Assembly (NCBI RefSeq): GCF_000758625.1
Contig: NZ_CP009283.1
Coordinates: 3,421,501 to 3,485,500 of the forward strand
Length of the DNA: 64,000 nucleotides
Source: Paenibacillus sp. FSL R7-0273
GTDB taxonomy: Bacteria > Bacillota > Bacilli > Paenibacillales > Paenibacillaceae
Direction: 5' to 3'
Position numbers and translations under genes: made by a program. The notes under the pieces are model-generated. The model was not told the DNA's origin. It made no database searches and saw nothing but the letters and a program-made list of their open reading frames with translations. Below are positions 17,556 to 25,849 of this stretch, in pieces (positions within the stretch are counted from its first letter, which is position 1; the number at the start of each line of letters is the position of its first letter).

Positions 17556-18365
17556 ATGGAGGAAATATTTGCTGAGGAGTTTAAGGCGGCAGAGTCCTTT
17601 TTTAACCGGAAAAAACAGCACATTCCTGCGTTATCAGTCTTGCGGGGACATTATCCGGGACGTGTGTTTGTAGATTGGCCGGATAAACCGGAGTTGGCAA
17701 TTGTGTGGCCCACTGGCAGATGGATGTATGCGGCTGGAGATGCGGGTGCTGAACGGAACATAGCGCTGATTAGACTGTTTTTGCAAAATACGGTTATACC
17801 GGATTGTATCAGAAGGGGGGTTGGCTGGTTTGAGATTTATGCCGATGACTCGGAAGCTTGGAATAGGCTGTTTCTTTCCGGGCTCCCGGGTGTAAGAGCG
17901 GATAAGCTTTTTGAAACCGTCTATGAGCTGCAGATTGGTCCGTTTAGAAGCTTAGAGGAGCTCCTTCAGGCGGATCAAGGTGAGTTTGAGATTGAAATTG
18001 TTGAGTATCCGATTGTAGCCGGGAGCGACATTCTGTCGCTGGGTGCGGATCATCATTTTATGGATAAGAAAACGGTTGGAGCGTCGGTGAATGTTGGAGG
18101 ACAAACCGTTTCGTTTTGCAGAAATAACGGCTTTACAGTAGGCAATGAATATTTTATTGATGCAGATACATACGAAACAGCTGAGCGGAACAAGGGACAC
18201 GGGACTCAGGCGGCTGCGGCTTTGATCGGATATTATCTTGATCAGAACATGCTTCCTTTATGGGAGACAACACAGGACAATCTGGCCTCGAATCGTCTCG
18301 CTTTAAAGCTGGGTTTTCTCCCGGCAGAGCAGTACCCGGTCTATACTTTCAAATTGCAAAAATAA
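17556..18365 (+). CDS. GNAT acetyltransferase (GNAT_acetyltran-like)
   Basis: The protein has 269 residues from ATG 17556, with GGAGG at 17544-17548; the ATG at 17532 lacks a site. The N-terminal half resembles the DUF-type domain of PF12746-like GNAT proteins. The C-terminal half carries the acetyl-CoA-binding region (NKGHGTQAAAALI) and a terminal WETTQDNLASNRLALKLGF stretch typical of GNAT folds. Substrate unknown. Single gene. Confidence 0.85.
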   Translation: MEEIFAEEFKAAESFFNRKKQHIPALSVLRGHYPGRVFVDWPDKPELAIVWPTGRWMYAAGDAGAERNIALIRLFLQNTVIPDCIRRGVGWFEIYADDSEAWNRLFLSGLPGVRADKLFETVYELQIGPFRSLEELLQADQGEFEIEIVEYPIVAGSDILSLGADHHFMDKKTVGASVNVGGQTVSFCRNNGFTVGNEYFIDADTYETAERNKGHGTQAAAALIGYYLDQNMLPLWETTQDNLASNRLALKLGFLPAEQYPVYTFKLQK

Positions 18366-18455
18366 CAGAAAAAGTACATAACTTCTATCTTTTAGAGTGA
18401 TTTCCACCAGTATGGGTAATATTGGGTATAACCTGAATGAAGTGGAGGCGGGAAA

Positions 18456-18635
18456 ATGAGAACTTTTGGACGGGGTGTGCTATATTCCATTATAGTCATA
18501 GCTGTACTGCTTCTGATTTCGTTTGTAATCGGTGACACGGTAACGCTTCCCTGGTTTATTTTTATTCCTTTGTTTGTGCTGGTCTGGGCACTGGCCGTCT
18601 ATCAGGAGGGCCGTAACCGGTCCGGACAGGGATAG
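18456..18635 (+). CDS. Small two-helix membrane protein, 59 residues
   Basis: ATG 18456 follows AGTGGAGGCGGG with suitable spacing, and the frame runs to TAG at 18633. Two hydrophobic helices (about residues 9-26 and 31-49) are separated by a short polar turn (GDTVT). The C-terminus is basic (EGRNRSGQG). A strong terminator follows at 18669-18716. The family is not recognised; it may be a small envelope or stress protein. Confidence 0.65.
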   Translation: MRTFGRGVLYSIIVIAVLLLISFVIGDTVTLPWFIFIPLFVLVWALAVYQEGRNRSGQG

Positions 18636-18668
18636 TTAAGCAGATTCATTCACATAGGATTGATCATA

Positions 18669-18716
18669 CACGGCAAACCGCCCATAATGAGAAGGGATGG
18701 TTTGCCGTGTGTTTTT
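18669..18716 (+). terminator. Terminator after 59-residue membrane protein
   Basis: ACACGGCAAACC pairs with GGTTTGCCGTGTG and is followed by TTTTTG; the loop is about 20 nt. Confidence 0.85.
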
Positions 18717-18785
18717 GTATGAGGTACATAGTAGAACTTATTTCAAACGAAAACGCTCACAACCTGCGTAACGAAAGGGCGAACA

Positions 18786-19820
18786 CTATATTTGATTAGT
18801 TTCGTCGTTACTAAAATGTGGAAGGCGTAACCAATTAATAATTAGGAACGAGGTAGTGAAATACCAAAGTTTAAACATATTTAAAAATTGTTCATCATTG
18901 GGTAGTGTATGATTGTTCTTCCATTTATCAATCGTCGTTCTTAAATCAATATCTACTAGTGTATTTACACCTGTAATACCGGCAATTTCATTGCTACTAT
19001 GCCGGGAGTAGGCACCTAATAAATCCGAAGCATTGAATATACCGAAAAAGTATTTTCTCCAGGACCCTTTATCTACTTGACGAATAATTGAATAAACAAG
19101 TTGATTTACCTTCTGGTTTTTAGATTTTTCAGTATATTCTTCTGTATTTCTATATACATCATTAATTATTACTTCTAAAATATTACTCAGTCTTTTAATA
19201 AAATCAGATTGAACAAAACTATTTATGTTAGCCCACTCATATAATACTACGCTGATTTCCTTCTTGACGATGGCTCCTTTAAATATATAGCTCGACTTCA
19301 AAATGCTCTTTTCTGCTATTTTCACTCTATCAAAGGGAGATATATTATAAGATTCTAAGAGTTCACTCATTTGTATGGACCATAAATATTCTTGGAAAGG
19401 ATTTGTCTCGATATATTTTTTGACTCCATCATTAGATATATAATTTGCATATTTTAAAATCTTTGAATCATTAATATAGATATTATTAGACTTTAACATA
19501 GTTTCTATATCGCTAATTAACAATGTATCCTCTTTGTCGAATATTTGCTGGGGAATCCCAAAGTTCCAAAAATCTCTTAGCTTATTGAATGCTTCGTAAT
19601 AACTTAGAAAAACACGATGTAAAGAAAAGAAGTTGCTTTCTCCCATTTTAGATATGAATTCATTTAGTTGTTTATGATTTATCCAAAAATAGCGTTCGGA
19701 CTTAGTGTCATAGCCACCTTCAATATTTTCTGAATCTTCATTCTCGTATTCCAGATAAAAACTATTTAGTGAGGGTAACGTACGACTTTTTGTAGCAACA
19801 ATAAGACCGTATTCATACAT
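18786..19820 (-). CDS. AT-rich orphan protein of unknown function
   Basis: The gene encodes 344 residues. I recognise no family. The gene and its flanks (about 18.7-19.96 kb) are visibly much richer in A and T than neighbours, with AAT/ATA/TTA codons, which suggests recent acquisition. The protein is Asn/Ile/Tyr/Lys-rich and mostly predicted helical, without a signal peptide. A short hydrophobic stretch near the C-terminus (FKLWYFTTSFLIINWL) could be buried or membrane-associated. It is transcribed alone, opposite to both neighbours. A defence or phage-related role is possible, but nothing in the sequence proves it. Confidence 0.7.
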   Translation of the reverse strand: MYEYGLIVATKSRTLPSLNSFYLEYENEDSENIEGGYDTKSERYFWINHKQLNEFISKMGESNFFSLHRVFLSYYEAFNKLRDFWNFGIPQQIFDKEDTLLISDIETMLKSNNIYINDSKILKYANYISNDGVKKYIETNPFQEYLWSIQMSELLESYNISPFDRVKIAEKSILKSSYIFKGAIVKKEISVVLYEWANINSFVQSDFIKRLSNILEVIINDVYRNTEEYTEKSKNQKVNQLVYSIIRQVDKGSWRKYFFGIFNASDLLGAYSRHSSNEIAGITGVNTLVDIDLRTTIDKWKNNHTLPNDEQFLNMFKLWYFTTSFLIINWLRLPHFSNDETNQI

Positions 19821-19964
19821 TTAAAAAGCCTCCCAACCATTATTTTTACTATATAATCTTAACAGTTTAAGTAGAATATATTAAGCTAAGTGTGAATTTT
19901 TATATCCTTTGGTTAATTAATTTTTTATTTTGAAGTTTTAATTGGAGGTGTACTAGCAGCAAGA

Positions 19965-21929
19965 ATGACAAAGAATATAACAATCGGTCTGCTTGCCCAC
20001 GTCGATGCCGGAAAGACGACCTTCGCCGAGCAGCTGCTCTACCATACAGAAACGATCCGCAGCAGGGGAAGGGTGGATCATAAGGATACTTTTCTGGATA
20101 CCCATGAGATTGAAAAAGCGCGCGGCATCACCGTATTCGCTGACCAGGCGGAATTCAGCTACGGCGGTTCACACTACTTTTTGCTGGATACGCCCGGGCA
20201 CGTCGATTTTTCAGCGGAGATGGAGCGGGTGCTGCAAATTCTGGATTATGCCGTTGTAATTGTTAGCGCAGTAGAAGGAGTGGAGGGTCATACGGAGACT
20301 GTATGGCAGCTGCTGCGTTCACACTGCGTCCCTACGTTCTTTTTTATCAACAAAACAGACCGGACCGGTGCAGATCCGCAGCGTGTGCTAGGTGAGATCC
20401 GTCAGCTGCTAAGCGGTGATGCTGTTATGCTGCCTGGGCTTGCTGCTGGTGCTGTGGGTGAGGAGCTGCGTGCTTTTTTGGCGGAACGGGATGAGTCACT
20501 GTTTGAAGCCTATCTGGATGGAAGCTTGGACGAGCCTGCCTGGACGGATGCGCTGGTTAAGCTGGTGAGGCAGGGAAAGATTTTTCCGTGTATGGCCGGC
20601 TCCGCCCTGCTGGATGAAGGGATCGGCAGCTTCCTGAACAATCTGGATACACTTGCTGTAACGGAGTATGATCACCGTCTGCCTTTTGCCGGAAGGGTCT
20701 ATAAAGTCCGCTACGATGAAAAAGGTACAAGAATTACTTATATTAAAGCGCTGCAGGGTGTGCTAAAAGCACGGGAAGAATTGACCTATGGCCTGGAGCA
20801 AAAACGGATTTCAGAGCGGATCACCGGAATCCGCCGGATTAACGGGGCGAAGACGGTATCGGCCGACTGGGGGGCCGCAGGTGAATTATTTGCGGTTACC
20901 GGCTTAACAGCTGCCGGACCGGGCGAAGGTGTCGGAGAGCTTAAGGATACGGTAAGCAGCGGACTCGTTCCCGCCCTTAAATCCAAAGTCTGCTTCGAAC
21001 CGCCGGTTCATCTGAAGGAAGTGCTGCAGGCGTTTCAGCAGCTTGGGGCAGAAGACCCGTCGTTGAATGTAAGCTGGGATGAAACGCTACAGGAGCTGCA
21101 GATCCAGGTTATGGGGCAGATCCAGCTGGAGGTGCTGGAGCAGGTGCTCCGTGAGCGGTTCCGCATTCCGGTTACTTTTGGTGACCCGGAGATTATGTAT
21201 ATGGAGACGATTAGTAACGTAGTCTATGGCTGCGGGCATTTTGAGCCGCTCGGCCATTATGCCGAGGTCCATTTGAAGCTTGAGCCGGGTGAACGCGGGA
21301 GCGGTGTAACCGTACATAATAAGTGCCATCCTGATCATCTGGCTGTGGGCTATCAGAACAATATCGTTCAGGTGCTTCTGGAAAAAGGGCATCACGGCCT
21401 GCTGACAGGCTCACCATTGACCGATGTGCAGATTACGCTGCTGAGCGGCAGAGCGCATAACAAGCATACCTCAGGCGGTGATTTCCGGGAGGCGGCCTTA
21501 CGCGCATTACGTCAGGGTCTGGAGCAGGCGGAGAATGTGCTGCTGGAGCCGTTTTATGATTTTAAAATCCGAATTCATTCAGATCATGTAGGCAAGGTAA
21601 TGTCGGATATTCAGCAGGCCAGCGGCAGCTTTGCTGCACCGGAGATAAATGGTGAAACAGCCATCCTTACCGGAACGGTGCCGGTTGCCACCTTCATGAA
21701 TTATCCGATCAGGCTGGCTTCCATGACCCAAGGCAAAGGAGCCTTGTCTCTGCGGGCCGGCGGGTACCAGATCTGCCATCAGACCGGACATATCATCAGC
21801 ATGAAGCAGTATGATAAAAATGCCGATCCGGCGTATCAGTCGGCTTCAATCTTTTGCTCCAAAGGGCAGGCCTATCCGGTTCCCTGGAACGAGGCGGCCG
21901 GTCATATGCATGTCAAGCTGGAGCACTGA
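19965..21929 (+). CDS. TetM-like ribosomal protection GTPase (EF-G family)
   Basis: This 654-residue translational GTPase has G1 AHVDAGKTT (residues 10-18), G2/G3 ARGIT and DTPGHVDF, and G4 NKTD. EF-G-like domains II to V follow, including a domain IV segment SGGDFREAALRALRQGL equivalent to the ADFR region of TetM/TetO, and a C-terminal EF-G-like domain. Such proteins dislodge tetracyclines from the ribosome, but this is a divergent member, so true tetracycline resistance is uncertain. A GGAGG lies 17 nt upstream of ATG 19965, longer than usual. No leader peptide attenuator was recognised. Confidence 0.85.
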   Translation: MTKNITIGLLAHVDAGKTTFAEQLLYHTETIRSRGRVDHKDTFLDTHEIEKARGITVFADQAEFSYGGSHYFLLDTPGHVDFSAEMERVLQILDYAVVIVSAVEGVEGHTETVWQLLRSHCVPTFFFINKTDRTGADPQRVLGEIRQLLSGDAVMLPGLAAGAVGEELRAFLAERDESLFEAYLDGSLDEPAWTDALVKLVRQGKIFPCMAGSALLDEGIGSFLNNLDTLAVTEYDHRLPFAGRVYKVRYDEKGTRITYIKALQGVLKAREELTYGLEQKRISERITGIRRINGAKTVSADWGAAGELFAVTGLTAAGPGEGVGELKDTVSSGLVPALKSKVCFEPPVHLKEVLQAFQQLGAEDPSLNVSWDETLQELQIQVMGQIQLEVLEQVLRERFRIPVTFGDPEIMYMETISNVVYGCGHFEPLGHYAEVHLKLEPGERGSGVTVHNKCHPDHLAVGYQNNIVQVLLEKGHHGLLTGSPLTDVQITLLSGRAHNKHTSGGDFREAALRALRQGLEQAENVLLEPFYDFKIRIHSDHVGKVMSDIQQASGSFAAPEINGETAILTGTVPVATFMNYPIRLASMTQGKGALSLRAGGYQICHQTGHIISMKQYDKNADPAYQSASIFCSKGQAYPVPWNEAAGHMHVKLEH

Positions 21930-21951
21930 GACATTTACGGAGATGACAGTG

Positions 21952-21967
21952 TAGGACATATGTCCTT
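21952..21967. promoter_or_regulatory. 14-bp palindrome AGGACATATGTCCT, site 1
   Basis: A perfect palindrome (AGGACATATGTCCT) lies about 65 bp upstream of the Nudix gene. An identical copy lies upstream of the YdcZ-pair genes at 22525-22538. It is probably an operator for a dimeric regulator not encoded here. Confidence 0.6.
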
Positions 21968-22029
21968 TAAGGAGCAGCAGAGATCGCTTTTAATAAATAA
22001 AAGCGAAGGCCAGAATTTCAAGGAGGATA

Positions 22030-22434
22030 ATGATGACCACAGTGATAGACAAGATTGCCTGGATTCATGTTGTAGACGGGAAGGTGCTGGGAGCACGTTC
22101 TCACGGTAAAGACACCTATTATTTCCCCGGAGGCAAAAGGGAAGCGGGCGAGACGGACAACGAAACGCTGATCCGCGAAATTGAAGAGGAATTAACCGTA
22201 CAGATTGTTCTGGAGAGCATTAGACATTTTGGCACATTTGCAGCTGCGGCACACGGTAAAGAAGCTGGTGTACAGGTCCAGATGACCTGTCTTACAGCAG
22301 ATTATAACGGCACACTTGCACCGGCAGCGGAAATTGCTGAGCTGGCCTGGCTTACGTTTGCAGACAGAGAACGGGTGTCGGCGGTCAGCAAACTGATTTT
22401 TGACCGTCTGCATGAGCTGAAGCTGTTAGACTAA
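22030..22434 (+). CDS. Nudix hydrolase
   Basis: This 134-residue protein has the Nudix box GGKREAGETDNETLIREI followed by EEELTV, about residues 35-57, with the catalytic glutamates intact. The short N-terminal part (WIHVVDGKVLGARS) fits MutT-like members. Substrate not predictable. AAGGAGG at 22020-22026 precedes ATG 22030. The shared 14-bp palindrome upstream suggests co-regulation with the YdcZ transporter pair downstream, though a terminator separates them. Confidence 0.9.
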   Translation: MMTTVIDKIAWIHVVDGKVLGARSHGKDTYYFPGGKREAGETDNETLIREIEEELTVQIVLESIRHFGTFAAAAHGKEAGVQVQMTCLTADYNGTLAPAAEIAELAWLTFADRERVSAVSKLIFDRLHELKLLD

Positions 22435-22452
22435 TGTAGTTTGTGTATTTCT

Positions 22453-22496
22453 AGCCCGTTTTAGCCTCATTGGTTGAGGTTGAAGCGGGCTTTTTG
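22453..22496 (+). terminator. Terminator after Nudix gene
   Basis: AGCCCG...CCTCA pairs with TGAGG...CGGGCT in a long interrupted stem with a TTGG loop and is followed by TTTTT. Confidence 0.85.
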
Positions 22497-22523
22497 GTGC
22501 AATGCTAAGGGGAAATTATATTT

Positions 22524-22539
22524 TAGGACATATGTCCTT
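22524..22539. promoter_or_regulatory. 14-bp palindrome AGGACATATGTCCT, site 2
   Basis: Second exact copy of the palindrome at 21953-21966, here about 60-75 bp ahead of the first YdcZ-like gene, at a distance typical of promoter operators. Confidence 0.6.
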
Positions 22540-22599
22540 CACGGATAACGCCGGATGTCATTTAATTAAGTCAGAGATCACATAGAGGAGAGAGAAGAC

Positions 22600-23025
22600 A
22601 TGAAGGGGATTATTTTTGCTTTTATAGGCGGGGCGTGCATTACGCTGCAGGGGGTTGCCAACGCAAGGATCAGCCAGGACATTGGCACATGGCAGGCAGC
22701 AACTATAACACAATTAACCGGTTTTATTATGGCTTTGGCTATTCTGCTGTTTGTTCGCGACGGTAAGAAGCAGGGCTTCAAAAAAGTAAATCCGCTGTAC
22801 CTGACCGGAGGCGCACTGGCAGCTTTTATTATTTTCAGTGAGGTTACTGCTATTCAGCATATCGGGGTTACGCTGACTATATCTGCGCTGCTGATCGCCC
22901 AGCTGTTCATGACCTTTATGATCGACAGCAACGGCTGGTTCGGGGTAGTGAAGCAAAAAATGCGCCTGCCGCAGTTCATCGGCATCGGGATGATGATTGC
23001 CGGCGTGCTGATTCTTAAACTTTAA
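22600..23025 (+). CDS. YdcZ-like (DUF606) DMT transporter, first of a pair
   Basis: This 141-residue membrane protein has about five helices. GACITLQGVANARIS near the N-terminus and AFIIFSEVTAIQHIGVTLTISALLIAQL are typical of the YdcZ/DUF606 branch of drug/metabolite transporters. Such short proteins are often encoded as adjacent pairs and probably form heterodimers; the partner starts 25 bp downstream. Ligand unknown. ATG 22600 follows GAGGAGAGAG. An upstream palindrome suggests regulation. Confidence 0.9.
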   Translation: MKGIIFAFIGGACITLQGVANARISQDIGTWQAATITQLTGFIMALAILLFVRDGKKQGFKKVNPLYLTGGALAAFIIFSEVTAIQHIGVTLTISALLIAQLFMTFMIDSNGWFGVVKQKMRLPQFIGIGMMIAGVLILKL

Positions 23026-23050
23026 TGCACAGCGAAGGAGATAACATTTT

Positions 23051-23554
23051 ATGATAATCGGGATTATATTGGCACTGGTGGCCGGGGCGCTTGTGGGCCT
23101 GCAGAATATTTTTAACATTAAAGTGAATGAGCATACAGGCTCCTGGTCTACAACGACGCTGGTACTCGGTATGGGCTTTATCGCTTCACTGGTTATGGGG
23201 CTGATTACTCAGGGGACAGGGATGTTTACACTCCAGCATATGCAGCCGTGGTACTGGTTCAGCGGAGTGATCGGCGTCGGCGTGGTAATCTGTCTGGTGC
23301 AGGCCACGAAGCTGCTGGGAGCAACCTTTGCAATTTCGATTGTGCTGACCTCACAGCTTGGCTTCGCGCTGTTATGGGATTCCCTGGGCTGGATGGGTCT
23401 GGAAAAGGTTCCGTTTAGCTTCAACCAGCTGCTTGGCGTTCTGGTTATCGTCGGCGGGATTCTCGTCTTTAAGCTTGGCGGAAGAGGAGAGAAGGGCGGG
23501 CAGGAAACTGCTGCGGCGGATAAGGCGCGTCAGACTGCGCTGGGTACGAAATAA
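23051..23554 (+). CDS. YdcZ-like (DUF606) DMT transporter, second of a pair
   Basis: This 167-residue paralogue of the preceding gene has GALVGLQNIFNIKVNEHTGSW and FAISIVLTSQLGFALLWDSLGW as family segments. Roughly five membrane helices are followed by a charged cytosolic tail (RGEKGGQETAAADKARQ) absent from its partner. It likely works with the 22600 product as a two-subunit exporter. A strong terminator follows directly. Confidence 0.9.
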   Translation: MIIGIILALVAGALVGLQNIFNIKVNEHTGSWSTTTLVLGMGFIASLVMGLITQGTGMFTLQHMQPWYWFSGVIGVGVVICLVQATKLLGATFAISIVLTSQLGFALLWDSLGWMGLEKVPFSFNQLLGVLVIVGGILVFKLGGRGEKGGQETAAADKARQTALGTK

Positions 23555-23559
23555 ATAGA

Positions 23560-23596
23560 GGCCGGAGCTCCCAGGGATGGGAGCTCCGGCCTTTTG
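23560..23596 (+). terminator. Terminator after YdcZ pair
   Basis: A perfect 13-bp stem (GGCCGGAGCTCCC / GGGAGCTCCGGCC) with a 6-nt loop is followed by TTTTGG. Confidence 0.93.
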
Positions 23597-23695
23597 GTTA
23601 GCTTGTTAGTTGGAAAGCTGTGGAAGGGGGAGGCTGGAAATGTAGGGGGACGAGGTGGGAAAGTTGGCTAGAAGGCGGGGGAGAGTCAGTTGAGT

Positions 23696-23955
23696 AAAGG
23701 GAGAAATCCCTTTGAATAGGCCGTCGGCACGCGAAAGGAGGCCCGTCAAAGGGAAAAATCCCTTTGATTAAGCTGTCGGCGTGCGAAAGTGGGCCCGTCA
23801 AAGGGAAAAATCCCTTTGATTAGGCTGTCGGCGCGCGAAAGGAGGCCCGTCAAAGGGAAAAATCCCTTTGAAGAGGCCGTCGGCGTGCGAACGGCGGCTC
23901 GTCAAAGGGAAAAATCCCTTTGATTAAGCCTTCGGCGTGCGAACGGCAGCCCTTC
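23696..23955. repeat. Tandem array of five 52-bp repeats
   Basis: Units begin at 23696, 23748, 23800, 23852 and 23904, an exact 52-bp period. Each begins with a hairpin-forming core AAAGGGA-AAAA-TCCCTTT (first unit has loop GAAA), followed by a more variable GC-rich part containing GTCGGCGTGCGAA-like sequence. The whole unit is conserved, so this is not a CRISPR array. It fills the gap between the convergent YdcZ pair and the TrpD2-like gene. Since 52 is not a multiple of 3, the period does not reflect repeated protein. Confidence 0.9.
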
Positions 23956-23983
23956 CCACCCCAGCCGCCCGCCAAAAGCCGGC

Positions 23984-25039
23984 CTACACCTGGCCGACCC
24001 GGCCCACAAACGGCGCTTTGCTGCCAAGCAGCGCACTCCGCCACTGCTCATACACCGCCCAGGCTCTGCCGTTGTCGAGCAGATGCTTGCAGGTGTATAC
24101 ACCTTCCTCCAGCGAACCGGCTTTACCGGCCAGGTGCAGCCGGGCCCCGCCGTTCAGCAGGGTCTGGTTGTAGAAGGCCATATGGCCGCCGCCCTGCAGC
24201 ACCGCTTCGGCGGTGCGCAGCTGAAGCTCCGGCGTCCAGTCCAGCTCCGGCACCTCCGTCTCCAGCCCCAGCAGCTCGGGGTCAATAATGTCGAGCTGCG
24301 CCTGCCCGTCAGCTACTGTATACACACGGTTTGGGCGGTCGATGAACAGATCCTCTGACCCTTCAACGCCCTGGACAACCAGGCCTTTTTGGTAACCAAG
24401 CTTGATGATCAGCCGGGAAATCCGGTCGAAGACGGTATTATGGTAGATACCAAACACAATATACGGAGAGCAGGAGTAGTCGATCAGCTTCTCAGCGGTA
24501 TTCAGAATCGTCCGCATCCCGATATCCTCTCTTAACGCCCGCAATGCTCCAAGCGGCGGACACCACTGATCCGCCTGTGCGAACAGCACACCGCTCTCCC
24601 TCGCTGCTGCAACAGCCTCGTCCTGTGAGAGCCCGGCAATGCGGACACCTGATGCCTCAATAATATTCTGCAGCGTAATTCCCCATTTCGGCGGAAGCGG
24701 TGCAGCCCCGTGCAATGTAACAGGAACACCGGCCGCAGCCAGCAGAAATGCTGTCGGGAAGGTAGCAATGAAGGAGTTCCTCCGGCCGTCATACGGTCCG
24801 GCGCAGTCCAGTCCCTGCTGCACAGGCTCACGGCGTGCATACTTGCGGCATACCGCTACAAAAGCCTCCAGCTCCTCAATACTCTCCAGCTTAATCCGCT
24901 CGGCGATCAGAAAAGCGCCGATCTGCACAGGGGAGGCTGTCTGGCAGAGAATCGCCTCAGCTGCCGCCAGCGCTTCGTCATAGCTCAAATCGCGGGCGCC
25001 GCGCTTGCCTCTGGCTACTTCTTTTAACAGGTTGATCAT
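23984..25039 (-). CDS. Anthranilate phosphoribosyltransferase-like (TrpD2/YbiB type) protein
   Basis: The protein has 351 residues in the glycosyltransferase family 3 fold: a helical N-terminal domain (SYDEALAAAEAILCQTASPVQIGAFLIAER) and a phosphoribosyltransferase-like domain with GPYDGRRNSF, TLHGA and DQWCPPL. It differs from true TrpD, where GTGGD is expected, so it is probably a TrpD2-type nucleic-acid or ligand-binding paralogue. It shares a strand with the ANTAR regulator gene, 12 bp downstream of it, and sits divergent from the nitrite reductase operon, suggesting a role in nitrogen assimilation control (inference). AAGGAG precedes ATG 25039. Confidence 0.85.
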   Translation of the reverse strand: MINLLKEVARGKRGARDLSYDEALAAAEAILCQTASPVQIGAFLIAERIKLESIEELEAFVAVCRKYARREPVQQGLDCAGPYDGRRNSFIATFPTAFLLAAAGVPVTLHGAAPLPPKWGITLQNIIEASGVRIAGLSQDEAVAAARESGVLFAQADQWCPPLGALRALREDIGMRTILNTAEKLIDYSCSPYIVFGIYHNTVFDRISRLIIKLGYQKGLVVQGVEGSEDLFIDRPNRVYTVADGQAQLDIIDPELLGLETEVPELDWTPELQLRTAEAVLQGGGHMAFYNQTLLNGGARLHLAGKAGSLEEGVYTCKHLLDNGRAWAVYEQWRSALLGSKAPFVGRVGQV

Positions 25040-25051
25040 ATCGGATTCTCC

Positions 25052-25648
25052 TTAAGTTTGATCCTGGAGCAGCTGGTAGACCTTGACGATCGAGGTGGCT
25101 ACATCCACCATCCGTTTGCGTTCATTCATAGCCTGCTTGCGCAGAAGGTCGTAAGCTTCGGATTCACTGATGTTTTTGGCTTTGGACAGAATGCCCTTGG
25201 CCATGTCGATCCATTTACGTTCCTCGATCCGTGCGAGCAGCTGCTCCTTCTCCTTGTGCCATTGCTGGCGCTCGAAGCATTGCCTGGAGCTGAAATGAAG
25301 AATCCAGTGGATTTCCTGCTCGTGCATGTAAGGGGAGAGGATACCGTCTACAATGATATTGTCGCCGCAGGCGGAGACAGACAGATTAGCGGTAGCTTGA
25401 GTGCACCACCAGAGGAGCGGGGCGGTTTTGTGCCGGAGCAGCTTTTTTCTCCAGCCATCAATTTCGGTTATCGGCATACATAAGAGGGTGGCATCGGCAT
25501 CCTGTATCATAATAGAAGCCTGCTCCTCACTGGCTGCTGTCCAGGTCACGTACCCGCAAGCTTCAAGAATACGCCCTGGACTGTGTTCGGAGCGCGCCTC
25601 TGTGTCGTTCTCTGTTCTGCCGTTCTGAATCAAGAGCAGGGAATGCAT
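25052..25648 (-). CDS. ANTAR-domain RNA-binding antiterminator
   Basis: The protein has 198 residues from ATG 25648, placed 9 nt after AAGGAG; a longer frame to 25738 lacks a site. The N-terminal part looks like a degenerate receiver domain (HSLLLIQNGR..., LEACGYVTWTAAS) without the usual phospho-aspartate context. The C-terminal segment (ERKWIDMAKGILSKAKNISE and AYDLLRKQAM) is an ANTAR domain, which binds paired hexaloop RNA hairpins and prevents termination. Such hairpins are present in the nirB leader just divergent from it. It probably responds to nitrate or nitrite, directly or via an unseen partner. Confidence 0.92.
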   Translation of the reverse strand: MHSLLLIQNGRTENDTEARSEHSPGRILEACGYVTWTAASEEQASIMIQDADATLLCMPITEIDGWRKKLLRHKTAPLLWWCTQATANLSVSACGDNIIVDGILSPYMHEQEIHWILHFSSRQCFERQQWHKEKEQLLARIEERKWIDMAKGILSKAKNISESEAYDLLRKQAMNERKRMVDVATSIVKVYQLLQDQT

Positions 25649-25794
25649 AGCCAGACGCTCCTTTATAGGATCTTCATGATCTGATTCTTCCTGAATTTGC
25701 ATACTGTCCTTTAAACTATATGTAATAATATATAACACGGAAATGGCTGTTTTGTCGATGAATTAAATTATTCAAAATTTATATGTCATAATTG

Positions 25795-25824
25795 TTGACG
25801 TTTTGGAATGATCTGTAGTATAGT
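25795..25824 (+). promoter_or_regulatory. Promoter of the nirB leader
   Basis: TTGACG (25795-25800) and TATAGT (25819-25824) are separated by 18 nt. Transcription would begin near 25831, about 20 nt before the first ANTAR hairpin. Confidence 0.6.
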
Positions 25825-25849
25825 CGGTTTAACAAATTCATCAAATCTA

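Noticed and set aside
19850..19965. Leader-peptide attenuator in front of the TetM-like gene
   Set aside because: The stretch is AT-rich, but I see no short leader frame with stable terminator hairpins as in tetM leaders.
23696..23955. CRISPR array in the 52-bp repeat region
   Set aside because: The complete unit repeats, with no unique spacers: the part that would be spacer is similar in every unit, and no cas genes are nearby.
23598..24102. Overlapping minus-strand frames with repeated peptides across the tandem array
   Set aside because: The 52-bp period rotates the frame, the frames lack ribosome binding sites, and they overlap the end of a real gene.
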